This document shows, piece after piece, positions 1 to 7,365 of a stretch of 15,558 nucleotides of DNA. Within the stretch, counting starts at the first letter, position 1. Every line of letters begins with the position of its first letter. This DNA is from Gemmatimonadota bacterium. GTDB lineage: Bacteria; Gemmatimonadota; Gemmatimonadetes; Longimicrobiales; Longimicrobiaceae. The notes beneath the pieces were generated by a model. The model saw only the letters and a program-made list of their open reading frames with translations. It was not told the origin of the DNA and searched no databases. The translations under genes and the position numbers were made by a program. The DNA is taken from the NCBI GenBank assembly GCA_019348475.1, contig JAHWJJ010000040.1:1-15558 (forward strand). Direction: 5' to 3'.

Positions 1-1
1 C

Positions 2-763
2 GCGGGGATCAGCCGCATCACCGCCACGCTGGCGCTCGGCCGCATCCTCACCCGCCGGGGCGATCCCGCGGCGGGCGCCGTGCTGGACGACGCGCTGGCA
101 CTGGCCGCACCGACGGCCACGCTGCAGCGGATCGGCCCCGTCCGCATCGCGCGCGCGGAGGCGGCGTGGCTCGCCGGCGACGAAGGCCGCGCGCGAGACG
201 AGGCGGGCGCGGCTCTGGAGCTGGCCCTGGAAAAGCGCCACGCCTGGATGACGGGCGAGATCCTGTGCTGGCTCGCGCGCACGGGCCAGCGGGTGCGCGC
301 GCCGGAATGGATCGCCCGCCCGCACGCGCTGCAGCTCCGCGCCGAGTGGGCCCAGGCCGCGGCGGAGTGGCGGCGGCGCGCCTGCCCCTACGAGGCCGCG
401 CAGGCGCTCGCGGAAACCGGCGAGCCGGAAGATCTGCGGACAGCGCTCGCGGAATTCGAGCGGCTGGGCGCGGCGCCCGCGGCGGCCCGCACCCTTCGCC
501 GCCTGCGGGCCGCCGGCGTCCGGGGCATCCCGCGCGGGCCGCGCCCCTCCACCACGGCGCATCCGGCGGGGCTCACCCGCCGCGAAGCCGAAGTCGCGGC
601 GCTCGTGGCCCAGGGCCTCCGCGACCACGAAATCGCGCGCCGCCTCTTCCTTTCCCCCAAGACCGTGGGGCACCACGTCTCGAAGGTACTCGCCAAGCTC
701 GGCGTCCGCTCGCGCGGCGAGGCAATCCTCGCCCTCCAACCGGAGCCGGGCGCGCCAAAATAG
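2..763 (+). CDS. LuxR-family transcriptional regulator, C-terminal part (5' end outside window)
   Basis: The frame is open to the left window edge, so this is the last 253 residues of a longer protein; the GTG at 80 is internal rather than a start. The end is a classic LuxR/GerE helix-turn-helix (nt ~572-748): LTRREAEV opens it, followed by the recognition-helix region LSPKTVGHHVSKVLAKLGV. The part before it is Ala/Leu/Arg-rich and helical, with repeated A-x-A-L blocks, as in the TPR-like helical region of large MalT/LAL-type regulators that carry an N-terminal ATPase. By family it should bind DNA as a dimer in the cytoplasm and respond to a signal sensed by the missing N-terminal domains. 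Its targets are unknown. The DUF4242 gene starts 113 bp downstream on the same strand and could be a target or a co-transcribed partner. The HTH assignment is secure; the LAL subclass is inferred. Confidence 0.9.
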   Translation, partial: AGISRITATLALGRILTRRGDPAAGAVLDDALALAAPTATLQRIGPVRIARAEAAWLAGDEGRARDEAGAALELALEKRHAWMTGEILCWLARTGQRVRAPEWIARPHALQLRAEWAQAAAEWRRRACPYEAAQALAETGEPEDLRTALAEFERLGAAPAAARTLRRLRAAGVRGIPRGPRPSTTAHPAGLTRREAEVAALVAQGLRDHEIARRLFLSPKTVGHHVSKVLAKLGVRSRGEAILALQPEPGAPK

Positions 764-861
764 GGAAGATCCCCCATTCGCGTCCCGTCCCGCTTCCGCA
801 GATTCGCAGGTACCAAACGCGGCGGCACCAGCCCCCGCTCCCTCGCCCACTGCTCGACTCC

Positions 862-869
862 AAAGGAGG
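862..869 (+). promoter_or_regulatory. Near-perfect Shine-Dalgarno site for the DUF4242 gene
   Basis: AAAGGAGG lies 7 nt before the ATG at 877. It is the strongest ribosome binding site in the window and fixes the start, although the frame is open far upstream. It suggests the small protein is made in quantity. Confidence 0.85.
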
Positions 870-876
870 CAGGCCC

Positions 877-1158
877 ATGCCCAGGTACCTGATCGAACGC
901 GAACTTCCCGGCGCTGGAAAGCTGTCCCCCGAAGAACTGCACGGCGTGTCGCAGAAGTCGTGCGGCGTGCTGCGCGAGATGGGATCCGACGTGCAGTGGG
1001 TGCAGAGCTACGTGACGGACGACAAGATCACCTGCATCTACCTGGCGCCGGACGAGGAGAGCGTCCGTGAGCACGCCCGGCGGGGCGGGTTTCCGGCAAA
1101 CAAGGTTCTGGAGGTGCGCGCGATCATCGACCCCACCACCGCCGAAGCCGCGCGCTGA
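877..1158 (+). CDS. DUF4242 (SCO4226-type nickel-binding) small protein
   Basis: This is a 93-residue protein without a signal peptide or membrane segment. It starts MPRYLIEREL and carries the family pattern: an N-terminal strand, a helix with the SPEELHGVSQKSC stretch, the strand VQWVQSYVTDDKITCIYLAP, then the helix SVREHARRGGFPANKV. Length and layout match the DUF4242 family of ferredoxin-like-fold proteins; the characterised member SCO4226 of Streptomyces coelicolor binds nickel. Cys30 and Cys50, together with His23 and His70, are candidate ligands here, but I cannot assign a metal site. The ATG at 877 is chosen because of the AAAGGAGG box before it. It stands alone between the LuxR regulator and a gene-poor gap. 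The family call is fairly confident; metal binding in this protein is inference. Confidence 0.8.
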   Translation: MPRYLIERELPGAGKLSPEELHGVSQKSCGVLREMGSDVQWVQSYVTDDKITCIYLAPDEESVREHARRGGFPANKVLEVRAIIDPTTAEAAR

Positions 1159-1375
1159 GCCGCGGAGCGCGCGGGAAGCACTCCGCCCGCGAGGCGGCAA
1201 GACCGCTCGGTGACGAGAAAGACGTCACCTGCCCCCGACGAGGAATCGCGGACGGACCTGCACCGCCGCAAACAGATCGGCTCCCGGAGATCAGGCGGTC
1301 TGGGAGCCGATTGGCATCGTGACATCAGCGGCACCGTCCGCGGTGGGCCAGCGGGCCCGAGCCTCACCGGGGCCG
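1159..1375. other. Intergenic part of the 745-bp gap after the DUF4242 gene
   Basis: No convincing coding frame lies here: open frames have poor third-position GC bias and no recognisable domain. It holds one clear hairpin at 1276-1311, listed separately. The GGDEF-like relic begins at about 1376. Confidence 0.55.
1276..1311. terminator. 10-bp perfect inverted repeat, possible terminator
   Basis: ATCGGCTCCC (1276-1285) is the exact reverse complement of GGGAGCCGAT (1302-1311), with a 16-nt loop. It lies 118 bp after the DUF4242 stop. No clean T-run follows on the + strand. The - strand reads TCTGTTT just after the stem, so it could work as a weak terminator in either direction or be an RNA hairpin of another kind. 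Confidence 0.4.
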
Positions 1376-1640
1376 GAGCGCGTGCGCCTCGCCGAAGCGC
1401 GAGCGTCACCGACGCACTCACCGGCGTGAGCAACCGGCGTTTCCTGGAGCAAGGCGTACATCCCCAACTGGGAGCGAACCGCTACGGAGAGCGCTACCCC
1501 GTGGCCCTGCACACGCTGATAACGGTGGAAAAGCCCGGCCGGTAGCGAGTTCCTGTTGCCGGAGCGACTGCGAAATCGGCGAGTGCCGCCGGACGCGACG
1601 TCCGCGTCACTCCGCCCGCGGTCAGCGGCCTGACCCACCC
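1376..1640 (+). pseudogene. Decayed GGDEF (diguanylate cyclase) domain relic
   Basis: Three frames have to be joined to read a GGDEF-like domain. Frame 2 from 1376 gives ERVRLAEARAS, like the linker helix that usually precedes the domain. Frame 1 from 1402 gives SVTDALTGVSNRRFLEQ, a close match to the D-x-LTG-xx-NRRFLE opening of GGDEF domains, then NRYGERYPVALHTLI, which resembles the RYG...LALLMLDID strand; it stops at 1545. Frame 2 resumes at 1541 with AGSEFLLPERL, which resembles the GGDEF signature plus the following strand but with Gly-Ser in place of Gly-Asp. The ~45 residues that normally sit between these blocks, with the metal-binding Asp, are missing. The active site is gone and no intact start is seen, so this cannot be a working cyclase. 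The N-terminal match is good; the second half is weaker and could be coincidence. Confidence 0.5.
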
Positions 1641-1903
1641 ACGCGCGGCGGTTTCGTTCGCGCCGTGCTTCCCTCCATCAGCCCCCACGAGCAGAAGTGC
1701 TCATCTTCCCACGCAAAGGTTTTCCTCTCCATTTCTGGATCACCTGATCCCGCCGACCTCCGGCCCGGGAGCGGCGCCGGCAACTCGGCCACCGCTCGCC
1801 GCCTGCCGGCCCGGCACCGGCCGTTCGCCGGGTTTGTCGCGATGCGCCGTGCGCTTTATGTTGCTCCCCTGCCCCCGCGCATCCATCCGCACCAGGAAAC
1901 ACC
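1641..1903. other. Non-coding leader before the S9 peptidase
   Basis: Nothing codes convincingly here. A short GAGCA/TGCTC hairpin with a 4-nt loop sits at 1689-1702. The promoter of the following peptidase gene should be in this stretch, but I see no good -35/-10 pair. AGGAAA at 1894-1899 is the likely ribosome binding site. Confidence 0.5.
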
Positions 1904-4060
1904 ATGCCGATCGCCCCCGCCGTCGCGCGCCGCCTGGCGGCCACGCTGTGGCTGGCCGTCTGGGTACCGGGCCCCGCGGCCGGCCAGTTCACGATGGAGC
2001 AGGCCAAGAGCTATCCCTTTCCCAACGAGCTCTCCGCCGCGGCCACGGGCGCGCGGGTGGCGTGGGCGTTCAACCAGGAGGGGCGCCGCAACCTCTGGGT
2101 GGCCGAGGGGCCCCGCTTCGAGGCGCGGCAGCTGACCCCCTACACGGCGGATGACGGACAGGAGTTGAGCCGGGTGGAGCTCTCCGCCGACGGCCGCTGG
2201 GTGGTCTACATGCGCGGCGGCGACCAGGCCAACTGGGACAGCTACGTGCCGGTGAACCCCACCTCCAGCCCGGTGGCGCCCACGGTCGGCGTCTGGTCCG
2301 TCCCGTTCGACGGAGGTGAGCCCAAGCTGCTGGCCGACGGCGGCGCGGCGGAGCCGGCGGTGTCGCCGCGCGGCGACCGCGTGGCGTTCATCAAGGACCG
2401 TCAGGTGTGGGTGGCGCCCATCGACGGCTCCGCCCCGGCGAAGCGCCTCTTTGCGGCGCGTGGCGACATGGGCGGCCTGCGCTGGTCGCCCGACGGGAGC
2501 CGGCTGGCGTTCGTCGCCAACCGCGGCACGCACTCGTTCGTGGGCGTCTACCGCGACGACGCGACCCCGATCCTGTGGATCGCGCCGAGCACCTCGCGCG
2601 ACGGGAGCCCGCGCTGGTCGCCGGACGGGCGGCGCATCGCCTTCGTGCGCCGCCCGGGACAGGGCGGCGCGCCCGACTCCATCCTGGCGCGGCGGCACGC
2701 ACCCTGGGGCATCTGGACGGCCGACGCCGAAACGGGCGAGGCGCGGCGCGTCTGGCAGGCGCCCGCCACGCTGCGCGGATCGGTGCCCACCACGCACGGC
2801 GGCACCAACCTGCACTGGGGGGCCGGGCGCATCACGTTCCTGTCGTACCACGACGGCTGGCCCCACCTGTACTCCATCGCACCGGAGGGCGGAGAGGCGC
2901 TGCTGCTGACGCCCGGCGACTACATGGCCGAGCACGTGACGCTGACCCCCGACGGGCGGCACCTGCTCTTTTCGGCCAACGCCGGCGGCGGCGCGGACGA
3001 CATCGACCGGCGGCACGTGGTGCGCGTGCCCGTGGACCGCGCCGTGCCCGAGGTGCTGACGCCGGGCACGGGGCTGGAGTGGACCCCCGTGGCCACCGGC
3101 GACGGCGCGAGCATCGTCTTTCTCTCCGCCACGGCGCAGCGCCCCCCGCTCCCTTCCGTGATGCCGTGGGCGGGCGGCCCCGCGCGGCTGCTCGCGGAGG
3201 ACCGCATCCCCGCGGCGTTCCCGCTGAACGAGCTGGTGACCCCGCGCGCGGTGGTCTACCAGGTCGGGGATGGCGTGCGGGTGCACGCGCAGCTCTTCGA
3301 GCGCGCGGGCGGCGCGGCCCGAAAGCCGGCGATCGTCTACGTGCACGGCGGGCCGCCGCGGCAGATGCTGCTGGGCTGGCACTACTCGGACTACTATTCC
3401 AACGCCTACGCGCTCAACCAGTACCTGGCCAGCCGGGGCTACGTGGTGCTCTCCATCAACTACCGGCTGGGGATCGGCTACGGGCACGACTTCCACCGTC
3501 CGGCCGACGCCGGCGCGCAGGGTGCCTCCGAGTACCTGGATGTACGAGCGGCCGGCGAGTTCCTGCGCACGCTGCCGCAGGTGGACCCGGAGCGCATCGG
3601 CATCTACGGGGGCTCGTACGGGGGATTTCTCACGGCGATGGCGCTGGCGCGCGACTCCGATCTCTTCTCCGCCGGCGTCGACATTCACGGCGTGCACGAC
3701 TGGACCACCGAGCGCGCCCGCGGCATCCTGGCCCGCGAGCGGTACGAGCGCGCGCCCGACGCGGATTCCGCCCTGGAGCGCGCCTGGCAATCGTCCGTCT
3801 TCTCGCACATGGACCGCTGGACGTCGCCCGTCCTGCTGATTCACGCCGACGACGACCGCAACGTGCGCTTCGCCCAGACGGTGGACCTGGCGCGGCGCCT
3901 GGAGGACGCGGGCGTCCCCTTCGAGGTGCTGGTGATCCCGGATGACACGCACCACTGGATGCGCCACGCCAACGCCGTCCTCGTCAACCAGGCCACCGCC
4001 GATTTCTTCGGTCGAGTGTGGGGCGCCGGCACGGGCGGGGCGGCAGAGGAGCCGCGGTAG
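1904..4060 (+). CDS. Exported S9-family (prolyl oligopeptidase/DPP-like) serine peptidase
   Basis: This is a 718-residue protein with an N-terminal signal peptide (basic VARR, hydrophobic LAATLWLAVWV, cleavage near PAAG-QF at ~27). Residues ~60-430 form a beta-propeller of TolB/PD40-type repeats, seen as WSPDGSRLAF, WSPDGRRIAF, TPDGRHLLF and SPRGDRVAF. Residues ~440-710 are an alpha/beta hydrolase domain: oxyanion region VYVHGGPP, nucleophile Ser571 in YGGSYGGF, Asp651 in HADDDRNV, and His683 in DDTHHW, so the triad is complete. Family members cut short peptides, often after proline or as dipeptidyl peptidases, and the propeller limits entry to small substrates. Location should be the periplasm or outside, where it would help use peptides as food. 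Length is normal for the family. The start is supported by AGGAAA upstream and by the signal peptide. It appears monocistronic; the next gene is 169 bp away and unrelated. The exact specificity cannot be told. Confidence 0.93.
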   Translation: MPIAPAVARRLAATLWLAVWVPGPAAGQFTMEQAKSYPFPNELSAAATGARVAWAFNQEGRRNLWVAEGPRFEARQLTPYTADDGQELSRVELSADGRWVVYMRGGDQANWDSYVPVNPTSSPVAPTVGVWSVPFDGGEPKLLADGGAAEPAVSPRGDRVAFIKDRQVWVAPIDGSAPAKRLFAARGDMGGLRWSPDGSRLAFVANRGTHSFVGVYRDDATPILWIAPSTSRDGSPRWSPDGRRIAFVRRPGQGGAPDSILARRHAPWGIWTADAETGEARRVWQAPATLRGSVPTTHGGTNLHWGAGRITFLSYHDGWPHLYSIAPEGGEALLLTPGDYMAEHVTLTPDGRHLLFSANAGGGADDIDRRHVVRVPVDRAVPEVLTPGTGLEWTPVATGDGASIVFLSATAQRPPLPSVMPWAGGPARLLAEDRIPAAFPLNELVTPRAVVYQVGDGVRVHAQLFERAGGAARKPAIVYVHGGPPRQMLLGWHYSDYYSNAYALNQYLASRGYVVLSINYRLGIGYGHDFHRPADAGAQGASEYLDVRAAGEFLRTLPQVDPERIGIYGGSYGGFLTAMALARDSDLFSAGVDIHGVHDWTTERARGILARERYERAPDADSALERAWQSSVFSHMDRWTSPVLLIHADDDRNVRFAQTVDLARRLEDAGVPFEVLVIPDDTHHWMRHANAVLVNQATADFFGRVWGAGTGGAAEEPR

Positions 4061-4229
4061 CGGCGACACGAGCGCACGGCTGCGCAGCAGCTCCCTTGCC
4101 GCCCGCCGGCTGCTTCCGAGTTGGTTCCGCGCCACCGTCCGCGTGGAGCCGGGGGCGGATCGCAGGGCTCGGCGGCGACGGCAGGGCGAATTCACCTCGT
4201 TCGTCGCACTGGCTACGCCCTGGATCTTA

Positions 4230-5108
4230 ATGCAGATCGACCCGGAACTCGTCCGCGCCATGTTTGCCCGCCACGGGGTGCGCGGACCGTGGGCGCCCTT
4301 GCATGCCACCGGGGTTGCCAACCGCATCTACGCCACGCGCGACGTGGTTCTGCGGGTCGCCACCGATCACCCGGACGCGGTTCCGGACGCCCGAACGGAG
4401 TCGGTGGCCGCACCCGCGGCGTTCGCCGCAGGGATTTTGACGCCCCGCCTGATCGCGTTCGACGACTCACGATCGGTAGTGGATCGCCCATTCTCGCTAT
4501 GGGAACGCGTGCACGGCGAAACCCTGGGCTTGCTCCAGCTGGACCCGCCGCGAAAGGCGGATCTCTGGCGCCGCGTCGGCCGCGAGCTGTCCAGGCTTCA
4601 TCACCGCGTCACGCTGTGCCCAGACCCCGCCGGCTACCTCGACACGCCGGGGCGTCCGCTGGACCTTCACCCACTCCTGCAGCGCCTGGCTGCCGCCGGG
4701 CGCGTGGACCGCACCGCGATGATAAAGATCACGCGGCTGATCGACGAGCTCGCACCCCACGTCGCGGCCGCCCGGACGCTCCGGTTCGTCCATGACGACA
4801 TCCACCCGATGAACGTGATGTGCTCGCCAGACGGGGGATTGCTGGCCATCATCGACTGGGGTGATGCAGGCTGGGGGGATCCGACGCTCGACTTTGCGGC
4901 GGTGCCTCTGGATTGCGTTCAACACGCGGTCGAGGGCTATACGCTGGACACGCCGGGAGCTCTGGGCGATTTCCCGGAAGCACGATTCGTCTGGGACAAG
5001 CTGCACTACACGCTCGAGGAAGCGTGGGAGAACGGCGAACCCGTTCCACCTGTGGACGCATTCTATCGCTTGCTCCGGGCGAACCCCAGTGGCCGCGGTA
5101 GCACCTGA
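4230..5108 (+). CDS. Aminoglycoside phosphotransferase (APH)-family kinase-fold protein
   Basis: This is a 292-residue cytoplasmic protein. It has the APH/choline kinase catalytic loop HDDIHPMN (His188, Asp190, Asn195: H-x-D-x4-N) and the metal-binding segment IIDWGDAGWGDPTLDFA with Asp209. N-terminally, VANRIYATRDVVLRVA fits the beta strands that carry the ATP-binding lysine in many relatives, but here the position is Arg. The WERVHGETLGLL stretch and a helix with ELSRLHH are also typical. The family transfers phosphate from ATP to small hydroxyl substrates such as aminoglycosides, homoserine, choline or macrolides. Nothing shows that this one modifies an antibiotic. The frame is open far upstream; ATG 4230 is chosen because the protein looks like the family from there, although its ribosome binding site is weak. 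An in-frame GTG at 4143 is a less likely alternative. It is followed by two terminator-like hairpins. Confidence 0.82.
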   Translation: MQIDPELVRAMFARHGVRGPWAPLHATGVANRIYATRDVVLRVATDHPDAVPDARTESVAAPAAFAAGILTPRLIAFDDSRSVVDRPFSLWERVHGETLGLLQLDPPRKADLWRRVGRELSRLHHRVTLCPDPAGYLDTPGRPLDLHPLLQRLAAAGRVDRTAMIKITRLIDELAPHVAAARTLRFVHDDIHPMNVMCSPDGGLLAIIDWGDAGWGDPTLDFAAVPLDCVQHAVEGYTLDTPGALGDFPEARFVWDKLHYTLEEAWENGEPVPPVDAFYRLLRANPSGRGST

Positions 5109-5253
5109 CGCTGCGCGGCGCTCGCGGGGGCGCCTCGCCGACCCCCGGCCGCTCGTTCGGGGCGAGCATGGGCATCCGCTCCGACACAGCGGCGAGGTGC
5201 TGGCCTCCAGCTGACCGGCGTCGCGACGGGCGGCCTCGAAGTCCGGGGATTTC

Positions 5254-5287
5254 GCGCGGCCCGGCGGGAGCACCCGCCGGGCCGCGC
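5254..5287. terminator. 15-bp GC hairpin between convergent genes
   Basis: GCGCGGCCCGGCGGG (5254-5268) pairs perfectly with CCCGCCGGGCCGCGC (5273-5287) across the loop AGCA. It lies between the phosphotransferase stop (5108) and the S8 protease stop (5362), so it can end transcripts from either side. There is no long T-run, as is common in very GC-rich genomes. Confidence 0.7.
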
Positions 5288-5308
5288 TGTCCTGGGCGCC
5301 AACGCAGA

Positions 5309-5336
5309 GCGGGGCGGCCGCATCCGGCCGCCCCGC
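5309..5336. terminator. 12-bp GC hairpin close to the S8 protease stop
   Basis: GCGGGGCGGCCG (5309-5320) pairs perfectly with CGGCCGCCCCGC (5325-5336) across a 4-nt loop CATC. It starts 25 bp past the S8 protease stop codon, which suits a - strand terminator. It stands in tandem with the 5254-5287 hairpin. Confidence 0.7.
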
Positions 5337-5361
5337 CCTGTCTGCACGGTACGGCGCAGCG

Positions 5362-6942
5362 CTACGGCGTCTGCGCCACCGCCCGCTCCGCGTTCACCCG
5401 GCCGTAGCCGAACACCGGGTCCCAGCCGGGCGTGCCCAGGTCGTTGGAACTGCCGCGCAGCACGCTGCGCACCTGAGCGGGCGACAGCGCCGGGTTCCTG
5501 CTCAGCACCAGTGCCGCCACACCGGCCGCGTGCGGCGAGGCCATGGAGGTGCCGCTCAGCATCGCCAGGTTGCCGGTGGTGTTGAGCACCGTCGTGCTCG
5601 TCGCCCGCGCTTCGATCTGCTCCTTCAGGTACAGCCCGTCCTGCAGCGAGATGGACATGGCCGGGATCCACGCCCGACCGTCGGGGGCCGTCGCCGTGCC
5701 CAGCGTGCCGTTGAAGTTGCCCGGCGTGTGGTTGTGGATGATGACGGCGGCGCACCCGGCGTCCATGGCGGCCACCGTCTTCTCGGCGAAGCTCGTTCCC
5801 CCGCGCATCACCACCGCCGTCTTGCCCGTGCAGTCCACCGCCTGGAAGTCGGCCGCGGTCCCCAGGCCGGCGTAGACGGTGGAGGCGGTGAGCCCCTGCT
5901 TGCGGGTCCGCCCGGCGAAGAGCAGCGCGATCGCCTCCAGCTCGCGCGCGTTGTCGCTGTCCACCGTGAGCGAGGTCTCCACCCCCTTGCCCACCGGGTA
6001 CGAGGCCAGGTTGTTCACGCCCGGGGCGGTGAGCTCCTGCTCGGTACCGTACTGCGAGAAGCTGGCGAGCATGTCCGCGTCGTCGGTGGCGCCAACCGCG
6101 ATGACCGCCGGGTGCGAGGCGGGATAGCCCACGTACGGCGTGCTGCTGTTGCCCGAGGCGCCCACCAGCACGATGCCGCGGTCATACGCCGCCTGCAGGG
6201 CCGCGTCGCCCGCGTCGTACAGCGCGGTGGGCAGCACGATGCCGAACGACATGTTGATGACGTCCATGCCGTTGTCGATGGCCCACTCCAGCCCCGTGAT
6301 CATGTTGGCCAGCGAGCCGCTCCCCGCGCAGTCCAGCAGGCGCATGGAGTAGATGGTGGCCTGCGGCGCGACGCCCACGGTGTGGTTCCCGTTGTTGCGC
6401 GCGCCCACGATGCCGGCCACGTGGGTGCCGTGTCCGTTGCAGTCGTCGAAACCGTGGCCGTCGCCCACCAGGTCGATGCCGCCCGCGACGGTCAGGTCGG
6501 GGTGCTCCAGGTCCACCCCCGAGTCGAAGATGCCGACCTTGATGTTCTGGCCGCGCACGCCCAGGCTCCAGGCCGCCGGCGCGCCGATCAGGCTGACGCC
6601 GTAGTCGGTGATCTGCCTGCCGCCCAGTGCCCGGATCTCCTGGTCCGGGTTCACGTAGGCCACACCCGGCGCGGCCGCGAGCGCATCGTACCGGGCGGCG
6701 GGGATCACCGCCGCCAGCACCGGGATGTACTTGTACTGGCGGACCACCCGGCCACCCAGGCTCTCGATCAGCGCCGCCTCGACGGCGCCGGGTCGCGACG
6801 CGAAGCCCACCAGCACGGTCTGCTCGCCGCCGATTACGGAGCGCAGCGACTCCGTGGGAGCCGCGGTGGTGGTGAGGTTGTCGCACGCCCCGGCGAACAG
6901 CGCGAGGCCGATCACGAGGGAGTGGAGGATTCTACGTGCCAT
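5362..6942 (-). CDS. Subtilisin-like S8 family protease with I9 propeptide and PA-type insert
   Basis: This 526-residue protein begins with a signal sequence ending LALFAGAC; Cys20 could be a lipidated cysteine, though Ala at -3 is not ideal. Residues ~40-107 look like an I9 propeptide (VLVGFASRPG ... YVNPDQEIRAL), which folds the enzyme and blocks it until cleaved. The catalytic domain follows: Asp140 in VGIFDSGVD, His171 in GHGTHVAG, oxyanion Asn265 in GASGNSS, and Ser466 in GTSMASPHAAG. Between the Asn and Ser motifs, residues ~310-450 hold a protease-associated (PA)-like insert with VMRGGTSFAEK and CAAVIIHNH, as in C5a-peptidase-like and plant-type subtilases. The domain ends with FGYGRVNAERAV. 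It should act outside the cytoplasm as a broad protease. ATG 6942 is preceded by GGAG at 6952-6949; the frame runs 41 codons further upstream, but that part looks non-coding. It is last in a - strand block but 423 bp from the gene before it, so it probably has its own promoter. Confidence 0.94.
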   Translation of the reverse strand: MARRILHSLVIGLALFAGACDNLTTTAAPTESLRSVIGGEQTVLVGFASRPGAVEAALIESLGGRVVRQYKYIPVLAAVIPAARYDALAAAPGVAYVNPDQEIRALGGRQITDYGVSLIGAPAAWSLGVRGQNIKVGIFDSGVDLEHPDLTVAGGIDLVGDGHGFDDCNGHGTHVAGIVGARNNGNHTVGVAPQATIYSMRLLDCAGSGSLANMITGLEWAIDNGMDVINMSFGIVLPTALYDAGDAALQAAYDRGIVLVGASGNSSTPYVGYPASHPAVIAVGATDDADMLASFSQYGTEQELTAPGVNNLASYPVGKGVETSLTVDSDNARELEAIALLFAGRTRKQGLTASTVYAGLGTAADFQAVDCTGKTAVVMRGGTSFAEKTVAAMDAGCAAVIIHNHTPGNFNGTLGTATAPDGRAWIPAMSISLQDGLYLKEQIEARATSTTVLNTTGNLAMLSGTSMASPHAAGVAALVLSRNPALSPAQVRSVLRGSSNDLGTPGWDPVFGYGRVNAERAVAQTP

Positions 6943-7365
6943 GCTGTTCTCCACTGGTAAGGGATTGACCTGACGTGCCAGGCAACTGGATCGGGAGATT
7001 CTTCGGACCTGACCCACGTTCCGTCTAAGCATCGCACGTGCCCGGTGCCGCCGCCCTGCGGCCATCCGCAGATCGCGCTCAGGGAGGGACTGCCTGCCCG
7101 CTCGTAACCAGTTATCTACCTGTAGCTTAGAGCATGAGTCAGGCGTGCGGCCTCAGCGGAAAGGCCGTCTGGCGAGCTTCTCAACGCGAGGGGCGCCTGC
7201 ACGATTTTGGTGAAACGTCGAAAACGATGCACCGATTCGCTGCAAGCCGCGCCAGGGGCCCCGTTATCGCTGCCGCGTCGGTGGGAGAATGTGCATACCG
7301 CCTGGTCGAACTCGGCCGCCCGGCCGACGACGATGGGCCGGAGCGCAGGACGAGGAGTCAGTGGC
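6943..7365. other. 423-bp non-coding stretch upstream of the S8 protease
   Basis: No frame here has coding character. A patch around 7098-7135 is clearly less GC-rich than its surroundings and is the most likely place for the protease promoter on the - strand, but I see no clean -35/-10 pair. No hairpin stands out. Confidence 0.5.

Noticed and set aside
1834..1860. Promoter TTGTCG...TTATGT before the S9 peptidase
   Set aside because: The -10 match is poor and the spacing is 16 bp; chance matches of this quality are common.
1856..4327. An 823-codon open frame on the - strand
   Set aside because: It lies opposite the S9 peptidase, whose triad, propeller and signal peptide are unmistakable. 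The - strand product is a low-complexity Arg/Val/His/Gly-rich string, a usual shadow in high-GC DNA.
4230..5108. Antibiotic resistance gene
   Set aside because: The APH fold is shared by many kinases of metabolites; nothing in the sequence or the neighbours points to resistance.
5530..6960. A 476-codon open frame on the + strand
   Set aside because: It is the mirror of the S8 protease gene and has no recognisable domain.
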